Position numbers and translations under genes: made by a program
Part shown: positions 35,001 through 49,067 of the stretch, in pieces
Position numbering within the stretch: position 1 is the first letter of the stretch
Layout: every line of letters begins with the position of its first letter
Notes under the pieces: model-generated
Told to the model about the DNA's origin: nothing
The model's database searches: none
Seen by the model: the letters and a program-made list of their open reading frames with translations, nothing else
Assembly (NCBI GenBank): GCA_035236585.1
Contig: CP141137.1
Coordinates: 46,460,057 to 46,524,056 of the forward strand
DNA: 64,000 nt
Reading direction: 5' to 3'
Source of the DNA: Warburgia ugandensis
Taxonomy: Eukaryota > Streptophyta > Magnoliopsida > Canellales > Canellaceae

Positions 35001-35636
35001 CTACGCATGCATTCAGTTTTTCTTTATAGTTAATTTTTGTATTGTGGAAATTTATCTTTTCCTTACCTCTATAGAGAAAATGATAAGAATGCTGTAATAA
35101 AGGAAAGTACAGATTATAGCACTGGGAAAAACATGCTCTACTTCACAGTACCAACCATAGACCTCAGGCCTAAAAATGATGCAAAAATATGTTTTTCAGG
35201 CTAGGCCACTGATGAGCAAAGCATTAGATAATGGAGACTTTGAAGGTTTAACTGATCCCAGTCTTGGAATGAACTATGTTGAAAGTGAAATGTTCCGGAT
35301 GATAGAGGCAGCTGCAGCATGTGTTCGGCATTCAGCTGCCAAGAGACCTCGAATGGCACAGGTAATTCAAAATATATTAGCCTGAAAATATTTGGATTTG
35401 GATAAAAATGTAAATAAAGCATCCGTCATTTTATGTTTCAGGTAGTGAGAGCTTTAGAGGGTTTTGCTGACTCCCCAGATCTAAACAATGGTGTCAGAGC
35501 TGGTCAAAGTGAAATGTTTGATTTGGCACAGCAATGTACTGAAATTAGGATGTTCCAGAGGATGGCTTTTGGTAACCAAGATTACAGCACCAGTGATTTC
35601 AGCCGAGCTAACTGGAGAGTAGAGAGGGACTTGTAG
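17028..35636 (+). CDS. PERK: PERK proline-rich receptor-like protein kinase, eight exons, one frameshift
   Basis: Exons: 17028-17976, 18131-18543, 18707-18793, 18923-18993, 19104-19180, 19481-19628, 35200-35361, 35442-35636. Residues 1-265 are a Pro/Ser-rich extracellular, wall-associating region with many SPPP and PPPP runs. Residues about 268-291 are one membrane helix ([13 protein letters not shown]...), followed by basic KRKRK. The cytoplasmic Ser/Thr kinase shows [30 protein letters not shown], then APEYAS and DVYSFG. Its C-terminal lobe is in exons 7-8 ([23 protein letters not shown]). PERKs sense wall state at the plasma membrane. There is no cleavable signal peptide, as usual in the family. 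One base is missing at about 18270 (after EELLQ, before the expected ATNGF), so the frame stops at 18342. Everything downstream is intact in the other frame, and the full reading would be about 700 residues. Either a recent pseudogene or a sequence error. Confidence 0.9.
19252..19424 (+). mobile_element. Au SINE in PERK intron 5
   Basis: Full-length Au copy (GGGGAGCCTTGGTGCAATGG head, CCTCTTGCAAAATGCAAGG body). An imperfect duplication of about 16 bp, GAAAATAGATGTATCT against GAGAATAAATGTATCT, flanks it. It ends 56 bases before exon 6 and leaves the splice sites intact. Confidence 0.92.
20004..20322 (+). mobile_element. Two serial RTE LINE 3' ends sharing one target-site duplication
   Basis: ACATTGTCTTGAGG occurs three times: 20004-20017, 20264-20277 and 20309-20322. 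Between the first two lies a 246-bp RTE 3' end (20018-20263) matching the LINE at 51-3198, with coding remnants like [12 protein letters not shown] and the ATCGGGATAAGGTCTTGA end. Between the second and third is only a 31-bp RTE tail (GGGATAAGCCCTTGATGATG). Both are 5'-truncated and in the same orientation. Confidence 0.9.
20605..21109 (+). repeat. 5' LTR of the Ty3/gypsy fossil
   Basis: 505 bp, TG..CA ends, A/G-rich middle and AATAAA near the 3' end. It pairs with 26730-27224 at about 97 percent identity by eye, plus two small length differences. Confidence 0.93.
21111..21122 (+). promoter_or_regulatory. Primer-binding site of the Ty3/gypsy fossil
   Basis: TGGTATTAGAGC starts one base after the LTR. 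It differs by one base from the TGGTATCAGAGC complementary to the initiator-Met tRNA 3' end. Confidence 0.85.
22570..23538. mobile_element. Non-autonomous hAT-like DNA transposon inside the gypsy element
   Basis: A 969-bp insert bounded by a perfect 8-bp duplication CTCCCTGG (22562-22569 and 23539-23546). Terminal inverted repeats CTATGTAGTYGCAGGYGC begin at both edges. The subterminal regions are GC-rich and full of GCGCCT/AGGCGC words; the middle is AT-rich with two copies of a ~162-bp direct repeat (about 22657-22980). No transposase is encoded. The 8-bp duplication is the hAT habit, though the family assignment is an inference. Confidence 0.85.
23422..23447. repeat. Perfect 26-bp palindrome in the transposon's right subterminal region
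   Basis: Built around GACTAGTCATGACTAGTC with GCGC at both ends, and with no loop. A second perfect palindrome, GCGACTTAAGTCGC, follows within a few bases. Confidence 0.95.
26730..27224 (+). repeat. 3' LTR of the Ty3/gypsy fossil
   Basis: 495 bp. It matches 20605-21109 except for about a dozen substitutions and a short segment present only in the 5' copy. Confidence 0.93.
27225..28200 (+). repeat. 490-bp dimeric tandem array of coding-like sequence
   Basis: Four related units start near 27240, 27446, 27733 and 27936. Units 1+2 and 3+4 form two dimers exactly 490 bp apart, each ending in the same tail (ATTCCAGAAAAGCCTT, then TAGATGACTCTAG). The best-preserved unit (27446-27633) reads [20 protein letters not shown], then [20 protein letters not shown] and [18 protein letters not shown]. 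The others show the same words with stops and shifts. I do not recognise the protein. The gypsy element was inserted into the first unit, because the sequence left of its 5' LTR continues the array. Confidence 0.8.
28332..28385 (-). mobile_element. Au SINE 3' fragment
   Basis: The minus strand reads the Au 3' end, with GGGTCTGG..GGGAGCTTCGTGCACTGGGCT in diverged form. The head is lost. Confidence 0.65.
28386..29235. other. Intron sequence, nothing recognised but a C/CT run
   Basis: A C run followed by CT repeats lies at 28673-28710. The rest is unassigned. Confidence 0.5.
29240..30250 (-). mobile_element. Probable 3' part of an Athila/Tat-type gypsy fossil
   Basis: On the minus strand near 29460-29380 stands a GACTAGCAAAATGTAAGTTT-like block followed by GGTATTTGGTA. 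Athila/Tat elements characteristically carry such a block just after pol. The sequence 29500-30250 could be its downstream and LTR region, but no LTR border was proved. Probably the same fossil as 32105-33400. Confidence 0.4.
30251..32104. other. AT-rich intron stretch, no gene seen
   Basis: No domain was recognised. A short GT run lies at about 30489-30505 and an Au SINE tail at 31723. It occupies the place where the middle of the Athila-type fossil would be. Confidence 0.4.
31723..31790 (+). mobile_element. Au SINE 3' fragment
   Basis: Reads TATAGGCCCTTATGGTCCG, then CCCTGGACCCTGCATAGG and CACTGGGGCT before a C run. The 5' half is absent. Confidence 0.75.
32105..33400 (-). mobile_element. 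Athila-type Ty3/gypsy fossil: protease region and start of reverse transcriptase
   Basis: The minus strand holds words typical of Athila gag-pol: [33 protein letters not shown] and [13 protein letters not shown] protease-linked segment follows ([16 protein letters not shown], then PMDFIVLDI and [11 protein letters not shown]). A region like the start of reverse transcriptase reaches to about 32105. The element is old and broken, with several breaks, and much of pol is gone. Confidence 0.8.
33401..35199. other. Right end of PERK intron 6, nothing recognised
   Basis: No domain or repeat relative was found. The last bases before 35200 form the acceptor TTTTTCAG. Confidence 0.5.
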
Positions 35637-36390
35637 CAGGTTGCTTTCTTTCTTTAGATAATGTTTAGCATTTTTTTGTAATCTATTATTTCTTCATTAT
35701 TTGGGATGCTTTTACAGATGCATTCCTTTTCCTTGCTGTTTTTTTCTTCAATCTGTCAATAACCTTGCTTTTCAATTTTGAAATGCCCAAAATAGTTATG
35801 CTTGTATCTACAATTGTCCATTCCCATTTTCAAGTCTGTGGTGGTCTAAAGAATTCTGCCTGTTGAGGAGCGTGGGTAGATCTAACATGTTTTTTATTGC
35901 AATTGGTAAAGAACATTCTGAGGATGATGAGTTGCAACATGTACCGTGTCGCCATTTTTAAGTGTGGTTGATTAATTCATGAATATTGAAAACTCTGAAC
36001 TCGTAAATGATTGCTAGCATGGAAGCAAATCAGAAATATCTGGCTGGCTGAGCTTTTACAGGTTTTGCCAAATTTCTTTGGGAGGCATCTCATCTTAGAA
36101 GGTGAGCTACTTCCACTTACCTGACAAAGTTATAGACCTAGCAGTGAGATGACTGTCAAAGCATCATAGTTGTGCTCTAACTTTTCAATGATTCTTTGAG
36201 GTGTCAATCTATTGGTTTCCTCACTTCATTGATGGAAACGAGTCTCTTCTTTTGGAAGTTAGTTCTGCATATAAGAAATTTGACAGCTATGTCAATTGAT
36301 TTGTTTCCATTTTGACTCTAAAGTTCTAATTTCCATTAAAATAGTATATAATCATCCATTTTATTCCCATACCCGTTAAGTATGTGGCGA
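35637..36390 (+). other. PERK 3' UTR and downstream flank
   Basis: Follows the TAG stop at 35634-35636. T-rich with AATAAC- and AATAGT-like words; no single polyadenylation site can be fixed. Confidence 0.5.
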
Positions 36391-36572
36391 AGGGGACCCT
36401 TGGAGGAATGTTAGAGTTGTCGACGTGTGACCTTGAGGTCATGGGTTCAAGGTGTGAAAACAGTCTCTCGCAAAAGTGCAAGGTAAGGCTGAGTACTATT
36501 GACCCTTGTGGTACACCCCTTCTCCAAACCCTGCATATATGGGAGCTTTGTGTATCAAGGCTACCCCGACAA
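36391..36572 (+). mobile_element. Au SINE, full length but diverged
   Basis: Reads AGGGGACCCTTGGAGGAATG, the B-box-like GGTCATGGGTTCAAGG, and the 3' end GGGAGCTTTGTGTATCAAGG. No clear target duplication was found. Confidence 0.88.
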
Positions 36573-37384
36573 CACTTGTTGAATTTAATTGGGCCTTTGA
36601 TTCCTTTTTCTTGATCTTCTGTTTCAAAGAGACCTGAGTCCAGTTGAAGCGTAGTTACACTTTGATAATGACTTCATCCGTGACACCATTTCCCGATGTT
36701 CCTGTCAGCTGTTTATTTGTTATTCACGGGTCTTATATGCATCCCCATCTTGGGCATGCCAAATAGCACGCCGAATAAGCCTCCCATGGTACCGCCTTGT
36801 TGAGGACGTACGGTTTAATCTTGATAAATTAATAAACTCAGAATCAAAGATTTGCAAGTAATTTAGCAAGGTATTATTTTATTGTAAACTCTCACTAAAT
36901 TATGATCTGAAATGCATTTCATACTATTTGTACTTACCTCAAATACTAATTTATAGAGTCAGGAACTTGTGGAAATCCTGATTATCTTTGGTTGTTGACG
37001 AGGTTATTATTCCGATTTGTGTCATATCTTAAATGGAATCCATTCCCTGATTTAAATTTGTTAGATCCTTAGGTCCATTGATAGATGGAACTTAAGTGGG
37101 AGGTGCCCTTTCCTGGTACCTCTGAGCTAGTAGGCCTTTAGCAATGCATCTGTGTCAAAGGGCTCAGAAGCAGGCCGGAAAATCACTGTCTAAAGACAAC
37201 CCATGAATTGTTATTCCCGTCCCAAATATTCCTTGATTTATCAGAAAACTGGTTGTGCATTTAAATTTTCTTTTGAATGTTTTGTGCAGGTATTTAGTTG
37301 TCTATGTGAATACACCATCTGGATGTTTAGACTTTTCACATGGTGTATTGCACCATCATAGATGAGGTATGCTTGCTATTGGGC
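36573..37384. other. Intergenic, nothing recognised
   Basis: No domain or repeat seen. Confidence 0.4.
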
Positions 37385-37765
37385 ATTATCATCATCAAAG
37401 CCTTATCGCAAGTAGGTGTTGGCTACGTGAATCTTGTTTCTTCACTCTCCTCTATCAAGGGTCATGGATTCATTTAGTTTAAAAAAATTTAGATTTTTAC
37501 TCACGACTTCTATCAACGTACTTTTGGGCCCTTTCCTTGTCCTTTTAGCACCTTCACTTGGATCAACTCACTTCTTCTAACATATGTCATTTTTAGTATT
37601 AGTTGGACATGTTCAAACCATTTAATTCTATAATTTCCCATCTTGTTACCTATTGGTGCTAATCCTAGTTTCTTTTAATATTTTCATTTCTAATTGTATT
37701 CTTTCGTGTCTTGTCACTCATTTATATGAACATCCTCATTTTGGCTAGGCTCATCTAATGTATAT
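37385..37765 (-). mobile_element. RTE LINE 3' fragment
   Basis: Collinear with 55-435 of the first LINE: an ATCATCATCAAAGCCTTATC end, then CTACGTGAATCTTGTTTC and the C-terminal region in decayed form. It is 5'-truncated, about 380 bp long. Confidence 0.85.
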
Positions 37766-38194
37766 AGTTTGCTAAAAATGTGATACCCATTCAATGTTTT
37801 CATTACATGATTGTGTTCCCGTGCAAACATTTAAGCTCCTACATTGGATACCCTGGTTGAGCCACTTTGATCGATTATTACATATCTAACCACAAAAAAA
37901 ATAGAGGGCATAACAGAAAAAACCCACAAAATGTTGGACATCGTCTACTTTTTTACTTAAAGGATTCGGAAGTGAATAACCCATAGATATTAATACAAAT
38001 GACATGTAATGAACCAGCAAGGATGAGCAAGCCCACTAGAAAAAGTTGTGACTTAGTTGGTATCAATGCAATGACATCATATTTTTGGGGATCTACTAGA
38101 GTTGACCTGGTTGGATTGCTGGGTAGACTCAGCAAGCAGGTAACACATACTTGAATTAATACATCTCAAATACTTAAGCCATTTTACGAAATGC
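37766..38194. other. Intergenic, nothing recognised
   Basis: No feature could be supported. Confidence 0.4.
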
Positions 38195-38205
38195 ACCCTC
38201 CCATG

Positions 38206-38385
38206 GAGAGCCTTAATTCGACGGTAGAGATGTTGTCATGTAACCTTGAAGTCACAGGTTTGAAGTGTGAAAATAGCCTCTTGCAAAAAAAAGTAAGATA
38301 AGACTGCATACTATAGATCCTTGTAGTCCAACCCTTCTCTTAACCCTGCATACACAGGAGCTTTGTGTACTAGGCTGCCCTTTTT
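38206..38385 (+). mobile_element. Au SINE, diverged
   Basis: Head GAGAGCCTTAATTCGACGG, body CCTCTTGCAAAAAAAAG, end TAGGCTGCCCTTTTT. Flanked by ACCCTCCCATG and ACCTTCCCATG, an 11-bp duplication with one mismatch. Confidence 0.9.
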
Positions 38386-38760
38386 ACCTTCCCATGCATC
38401 TCACACTATACAAATTAATTTATATCAAAATAATCTAGATTTAAAAAGCTTATTTCATAACCTAGAAATCATATTAAAAACATAAAAAGTCAAGTATATC
38501 TTTAATTACATGTCATTCAACCATCCAAACAGAAACCCAAGGTCTAGCTACCAGCTCTAGAGATTCAACAAGAGCTAGAGTGCAATAGGCGCTCATTACG
38601 CCCTTGATCCTTGATGTATACAAGGGCGCTAACCTTATATGCAGTCGCCTCTTCTCTACAACTCTTTAAAACCGATGCAGGACTAAAATTCATTTTAACT
38701 TGAAAACAAACACGACATGGGGCAGTATTTTTTAGACTCACACCTTTTCGAACTTCTAGA

Positions 38761-38946
38761 AGGGGAGCCTTGGAGCAAGGCGCAACGGTAAAAGTTATTG
38801 TTATGTGACCTTGAGGTCACGGGTTCAAGGCATGGAATCAGCTTCTTGCAAAATACAAGGTAAGGCTGCCTACTATAGGCCTTTGTGGTCCACCCCTTCT
38901 CTAGATCCGCATAAGCAGGAGCTTTGTGTACCGAGGCTGCCCTGCT
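38761..38946 (+). mobile_element. Au SINE with a small head duplication
   Basis: Reads AGGGGAGCCTTGGAGCAAGG and then CGCAACGGTAAAAG, so a few bases of the head appear twice. The body and the CGAGGCTGCCCTGCTGCCCT end are otherwise typical. Confidence 0.9.
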
Positions 38947-40980
38947 GCCCTACCTTGTCAACCTTCTGCCCATGTCATAGTTGCTAGCAACATGGAGTTT
39001 CAAGCTGCTATTGGGATGAACATGTTGATCTAGAACCTTCAACCTAGGAAAACCTAGGGCGGCTTCTTTGCAAGAAAACACCAGGGCATTTTTTCCTGCC
39101 ACAAATGAGCTAAAACCTTCAGTAACTTACCTGAGCAGACACGTTTAAAAGGAGAGGATGGTGTATACAACCATTTTTCATACAAAGAAAAACTTTTTTG
39201 ATAGATCTAAGACATTCATCATTTTCAGAATGCCAAAAATCTGTAATTCATGAGAAATGAATGCTTTTGTTATGTTCTTAACCACTTGTTTTAGGTCTTT
39301 GATAATTTAGTAAAAGTGAATGGCTGTACTTTTGACCTTAAAAAACGTAGGCACAACCATTTAATAGGCATTGCTTTCATTTAGAAAATCCACACAAATA
39401 CTTTCAAGCTCACATGATAGAACTAGCCAGGATTTCCCTCCTCGACTTAAGCAAAGTCATTTGTGGACTCGACCATCCAAGAGGTCACAACTTACTAATA
39501 GGGCAGGAACCAACAAACTTTTAAATTCTAACCTATTTATGACATTTCTAATATTATAAATGGCTTAGATTCACATTAAATCATTTACTTTACATGGAAA
39601 AATGGGTGTGTATCTTGAGAGGAAGGTGCACGCCTATTTTTTCGAGACTCGTATCTATGGTTGAATTACTGATGGATGCTTATTCAGGTGCCAACAAACG
39701 CTAATTGATGGAATAAAATGGGTTTAATGTTCTGTCACAATCTGATGGATGGGCTGTATGGCTGGACGTTTTTACCTTCCACATGGTTGTTTTGTCACAG
39801 GCGTTGTTATCACAAGGTGCCCCACTCCTACAGGGATGACAAGGCAAGGTCCTGCAGATGCAGGTCAATAACCATTCAAAGACTCGCATCACAAGGATAA
39901 GTCTGGTAGTGGGATTTGAACTCTGAGTCTATGAGAATTAATCCTACTGTCCTACAGCTACTCATCAAAACCCATTTGGGTTATATATGATAATTGGGGG
40001 GCCATATTTTGCTAGAAAATGTGCCACCCAAGTTATGTTTTCAATAAGTAATGGTTTCCATGTGAAGCAATTATTAAGGGGTTTGAAATTAGACCCAGTG
40101 ATAGAGCCCATATTGCAGACGATTGAAGAAGGAACTGAAACAGAGACACGTCTTCACAATCAAAGTACGAATTGCAAACTCCTGAAGCTTTGGCACATTC
40201 AACTACATGTGGATTGTAGAGGGTTGGGGATCTAAATCATCCATCATTAGTGAGCGCACAAATCTTTTGTAGTTGGTAATCTTAATCCTTTGATTGGTTA
40301 AGATTTAACTGTTCTCGTTGTTCCAATAAAACTTACCATTTCTACTTGCGAATTTTTTGAGCAGTCTAACTGGCAGAGCTAAAAAATAAAGCGGTTTAGA
40401 ATGTGAATCTCATAAATAATTGGCCAAAATGCTTCTATATCATTTCTTCAGCAATTTCTCATATATTGTTTGTGAGATGCAGTTATGAATCCCAAAAAAA
40501 AAAAAAAGTGTAGATAAATGTACATCTGAATAGTGCTCTTCTCTAAACTCTTGACAAGCCTGATTTAGTCTTGATTGGATACCTCTGGATCCTTCATTCA
40601 TGAGGCCTTGTTTAAGGTTTTCAAGGAAAATTTAGACCATTAATGATTTTTGTTGGACTATATATAGATTTTCCCACAAAAAGCACCTAACTTTATTGAT
40701 CCAGCTGATACCTGGCTCTTTCTGAAATTTTACAACAAGGCATGTTTGTTTAGCAGGAAAGTAATGGAAATTGATTTCCATAGAAAAAAGAAATCTCTAA
40801 GTAAACTGTTTACGCCTTTAAATTGAATTTCGCCAAAGACCCAAAAATTTTAGGCATAAGTTGTATAGTTTAGTGATTTGCTTCTGAATCCAGACATTTG
40901 TGATTCTAAAGTGTCAACACACGGCAAGGAATATTAGAGAAGTCAAATAGACTTCTAGAATAACCAAGTTACTTCTAAAA
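38947..40980. other. Intergenic region upstream of the SNL6-like gene
   Basis: On the minus strand at about 39960-39905, GAGTTCAAATCCCACTACC resembles a polymerase III B box and is related to 13965-14030. Nothing else was recognised. A poly-A run lies at 40495-40506. Confidence 0.4.
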
Positions 40981-41153
40981 ACTATGGCTCCTGAGGGTCC
41001 TTCTCTCATGTGCCAACGGTCCTTCTCTCTCATCTGCTCTTCTTCACCAACCTCACGTGCCAGCGGTCCTTCTCTCTCATTGGCTCATTCAAATTTGCAG
41101 AGAAGGTAATAAAATTGGATTGGTCGATCTTAACTGAAGCGATACCGCAGACA

Positions 41154-45266
<4,113 letters not shown>

Positions 45267-45392
45267 AAAGGAAATATCTTGTAACAGTAGTTGGAAAAGG
45301 AAATCCATTTACAATTTGGTTTTTAGTCTATAATGTTGGATTGGGTCAGTAATGAAGAAATATATGCCCTTGACTTTGAAGTATAATGGATA

Positions 45393-45394
<2 letters not shown>

Positions 45395-45488
<94 letters not shown>
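45395..45488. repeat. (TC)n microsatellite after the SNL6-like gene
   Basis: About 47 TC units, 130 bp past the stop codon. The same relative position in the duplicated unit carries another array (47029-47093). Confidence 0.95.
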
Positions 45489-45490
<2 letters not shown>

Positions 45491-45690
45491 GTCGGAGCCG
45501 AGATCCCCACATGTGCCTAGCACAAGAATCATGTTTCTGCATGGAGCACTGATGGTTGTGGATACTACAAAAGTTGTAGAAGCGCGCATAAGTATACAAA
45601 GATATTGATAATTAATGGAGCTTGTGGTAGATATTTGTGCTTCCACAAAGTAATAAGAAGAGAAGATGAAGTCTTTGAATTTCAATGTAT

Positions 45691-46791
45691 TGTCGCGAGG
45701 TTGCAATTTCCTTTGCGAAACCCATGCATCACTTGTGTGCAACTCCTTTTATAGGACACAAGTCAACCTTTAACTCCTCACTCATTCATTCTCTTATAGC
45801 AATGAGAGAACTTAGGAACTTGTTTAAAAAGAAATTGTATTGTAACTCAAATTACTTTACTCTATGTGTTACAACTAAGGGACTCTCCCCTATTTATAGG
45901 TTTGGCGAGGATAGGCAATGGTTTAGATTATGTATAAGTGTCACTCATCTAATAGTGTTGGATCAATCTACATTGTTCTAGATTATTCTACCAGTCTCTT
46001 GAATAAAGAAGATTCTGGACTACTATATACACTACATTTAGTGTCAAGTAGTATATACCGATTCCAACTTGGTGCATGAGAGAAGCCTCTAGAGAACTTC
46101 TAAAGATTCCTCCTTTTAGAATTTGGGCTGGAACTTGCATAGATGGTTGAGCAAGAATCCCTTCTATGAGTAGTAGGAATGGGTTACATGCTTGTCAGGT
46201 GTGCAATGAAATTGGATTTCGTGATACCAACTCTATCTAACCTTGCTCTGATACTAACTATTAAGGGATTACAATTTTCTTTACTCAACCCGTGCAGCAC
46301 TTGTACGCAACTCCTTCGTAGAGTACAAGTCAGCTTGTAGCTCCTTCCTCTCCCTTCCAAACGCTACACTCACTTACCCTCTTAAAGCAATGAGAGAACT
46401 CAAGAGAAATTGTATTGTAACTTAAATGACTTTGCTCTCCATGTTACAATTGAGGGACTCTCCCCTATTCATAGGTTTGGGGAGAAACAAGCAATGGTCT
46501 AGATTATGTACAAGTCTCACTTATCCAACAGTGTTGGATTAGTCTACATTATTTTATACTATTCTACTAGTCTCTTGAATAAAGAAGATTATAGCTTACT
46601 ATATACACTACATTGGTGTATGCTCAAGTGCATATATCGAATCTAGCTTGGTGTAAGTGAGTAGTTTCTAGAAAACTTCTAGAATCTGGGATGGCCTTTT
46701 CATATAGGCTTGGGTAAGAATGCCCTCTATGAGCAATAGAAAAACATGTCATGGGCTTGTTGGGTGTGCATTGAGATTGGGCTTTGTGACA
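45691..46791 (-). mobile_element. LTR-PBS-LTR structure with almost no internal region
   Basis: Two similar copies, 46259-46791 (533 bp) and 45691-46226 (536 bp), lie head to tail. Only 32 bp separate them, and these hold TTAGTATCAGAGC on the minus strand, a Met-tRNA-type primer site two bases after the first LTR. Minus-strand LTR starts read TGTCACAAAG and TATCACGAAA. The short flanks AATGTA and AATATA are similar. No coding part exists. The LTRs have diverged clearly, so it is old. Confidence 0.75.
46245..46257 (-). promoter_or_regulatory. Primer-binding-site-like sequence between the two LTRs
   Basis: The minus strand reads TTAGTATCAGAGC, against the usual TGGTATCAGAGC. Confidence 0.7.
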
Positions 46792-47026
46792 ATATACTGC
46801 ATACAAATGGTGAATTAATAGGATGTAAAAAGATAATAGAAGAAGTAGGAGGAAACTACATTCCTAGTAATGGAAATCTAGCTAAGTTGATGTCGTATGC
46901 TTCTCCTCATTTATCTTGTAATAGTAAGCGAAGGAAAATCCATTTGTAGTTTGATTTTTGGTCTACAATGTTGGATTGAGTCGGTACTCATGAAATATTT
47001 GCCCTTTAATTCTGAGTATAATAGAG

Positions 47027-47028
<2 letters not shown>

Positions 47029-47093
<65 letters not shown>
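47029..47093. repeat. (TC)n microsatellite in the duplicated unit
   Basis: About 32 TC units after the same flank (GCCCTTTAATTCTGAGTATA) that precedes the array at 45395. Confidence 0.95.
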
Positions 47094-47096
<3 letters not shown>

Positions 47097-47230
47097 GTAT
47101 ATTTTTGCACCCAAGTCCTTGGACAGGTAATGCACCAAAAATTCTCTCTTTTCTTGGTATTCTTGGACAATTCTAAGTTTTTAACCATTGCTATTGTTAT
47201 TAAATGAGACTAGTGAAAGTTTTATTAAGT

Positions 47231-47435
47231 GCCCGTATGGTTGGTAAGAAATAGGCAGAAGTTGATTTTCATAGAAAAGGGAATTTTTTTTGGAAGAATA
47301 TTTATTATGCCACAAACCTAGAAATCTTACATGGCATAAAATTTTTAGGTCTTAAGAATTGTGCTTCTTTACAATGAAGAATTCTTTTTCCTATGAAAGT
47401 CAACTTTTGTCCATTTCCTTCCAACCAAATAGGGG
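47231..47435. mobile_element. MITE-like element with ~45-bp terminal inverted repeats
   Basis: The left arm starts CCCGTATGGTTGGTAAGAAA and includes GAAGTTGATTTTCATAG. The right arm, reversed, starts CCCTATTTGGTTGGAAGGAA and includes AAAGTTGACTTTCATAG. About 205 bp, no coding capacity. The target duplication is unclear, so the superfamily is open. Confidence 0.7.
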
Positions 47436-47509
47436 TTTGTCGGGACAAGGTAATATAGAAGAGGAAAAGGATAAGCCTATTCTTGTAAGATCAGACATCT
47501 ATTCTCCAT

Positions 47510-49062
47510 CTCCACAATTCTGACACCCTTCTTGGTCAATATATCTACCAAATCATTAACCAAACACAAACTGTGAGACAATATTAGCGTATTATTCCAT
47601 GTATCTATTGTACATAAGTTTAAGGACATGTCTATCCTTTTACTTGTGTTGTAACCCTAGCACATTACTACATGTACTCATACTAACTTTCCATTTAGTG
47701 ACAATGATTTCATTTTCCAAAGTGTTATCAAAGCCTATGGTCTAATTACCTTTTTCTCTTCTCCATCGTTGCAACACTACATTGTGTTCTTGCGTATTCT
47801 ATCTATCTAAGATCTTTCTCTCTTATTCTTAACTTCATAACCAATGTTCCCATAATGTCAATTTCATCAATTCTCTCTTCGTAATTGTCCCAAAACTCCA
47901 CATCAAGTTTGGTACTTCTTTGCAAATATTGAGACCACACATCTTCTATTAACCAAGTTAACGAGCACCAACTACATTGTTTGGGACATGGGAGTCTTAA
48001 TTTAGGCCAAGCCTTCAATCCAAAAGACTTCTTAGTTTTGTTGATGGATCATTTATTGCGCCTCCTATGACTATCAAGGTTGCTGATCAATTTTTTCTTA
48101 GTCATGAGTATCTTACTTTTGGGGAAAAGGATTAAAGATTGCTTTCTTAAATAATCACATCATACATTGCATCAAAATAATTATGAGACAAGTTGCATGT
48201 TGTTCTTGGGGCACTGAACTCGGCTAGAAAATTGCAACTTCGTATGAAAATGGAGACAGTAAAAAAAAGATGATCAACCATTAATGCAATATCTTCCTGC
48301 ATTAGGCTTACTGCTGATGAGTTGTAAGCCTCTAATAGCCATGTCAGTCAGCAAGAGTTCCCTTCTATAGTTTACTAGAATCTTAGTTCAAATTATGAGG
48401 GTGTCATATCTCCATTCTTAGTAAATAGGTATCTCCTAATCTTTTTAGATTCTTATAGGATTTAATTAGCCATGAAATTAGGCTTGCTGAAAATCTTACT
48501 TTCATGACTTCAGCACCCCTAGCAGCAAATTATACACAACACTCTAAACTCCTCTTCTAGAAGAGGCTGTGGATCCTTTAACAAATCTAACAACAATGGC
48601 ACTAACAACACCAACTATAGAAACCCCAATGTTTCTCAACTCAGATCAAATACTCGCACCTATTATTGCTTGTACTGCAACAATGGCCAGCACAAGCTCA
48701 GCATTGTGGACAACTACCAAGGTAATGGCCATTTGTTGATTGGTGATTGATCTAGCCTTCTATCAAACATATTTGCACTTCCTACCTTGCTTATGGTCCT
48801 AACAGTTTTCGATCATTGAACATTGTTGAGCAACTTTTAGCTCAGTGTAACAACTTACTAAAGACAATTCATGCTACTTTGAATTTGACTTTAATCATTT
48901 TCCTGTTAAGGAACATGATATAGAAATATATATATATATTCAAGGGCTAGTTAGAGATGGAATGTATGGGTTCAAGGCATCTTCATTTGATGTCAATAAT
49001 TCTGGTCTGCCCCAAGCATTCTTAAGTAAAAAGGTATCTTTGGATCTCTAGCACGTAAGGCA
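47510..49062 (+). mobile_element. Ty1/copia fossil, 5' part
   Basis: An LTR-like stretch ends near 47715, followed by TGTTATCAAAGCC (47723-47735), a primer-site-like word. Gag remnants follow, with a Cys-rich knuckle (YYCLYCNNGQHKL) near 48660-48710. It pairs with the 3' part at 53036-53745: both LTR stretches share TTTAAGG..TTGTAACC words. Old, with many breaks. Confidence 0.65.
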
Positions 49063-49067
49063 TAGTC

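Larger units (their letters stand above)
19629..35199 (+). other. PERK intron 6, 15.6 kb, filled with transposons
   Basis: Donor TGG/GTAAGA and acceptor TTTTTCAG join VEW to [10 protein letters not shown] in phase 0, exactly as PERK proteins read across this junction. No coding exon is missing between them. The length comes from insertions: RTE tails, a Ty3/gypsy element with a DNA transposon inside, a 490-bp repeat array, Au SINE fragments and an Athila-type fossil. Confidence 0.85.
45525..46945 (+). pseudogene. Decayed tandem copy of the last SNL6-like exon, split by an LTR structure
   Basis: 45525-45690 repeats the first half of exon 5 ([20 protein letters not shown], then a frameshift, then RYLCF..VIRRED-like words). 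46792-46945 repeats the second half (LHTNGELIGCKKIIEEVGG, then LAKLMSYASPHLSCNS). The following 3' flank is also shared. The two halves are parted by 1.1 kb of LTR sequence at 45691-46791. No other exon was duplicated, so it is not functional. Confidence 0.85.

Noticed and set aside
40744-40900. A possible second copy of the 47231 MITE
   Set aside because: Only part of one arm (TTGATTTCCATAGAAAAAAG) is similar, and no matching second arm was found.
41010-41153. Upstream in-frame ATG extending the SNL6-like protein by 48 residues
   Set aside because: The extension comes from short CT-rich repeats (GGTCCTTCTCTC words), and family members start near the ATG at 41154.
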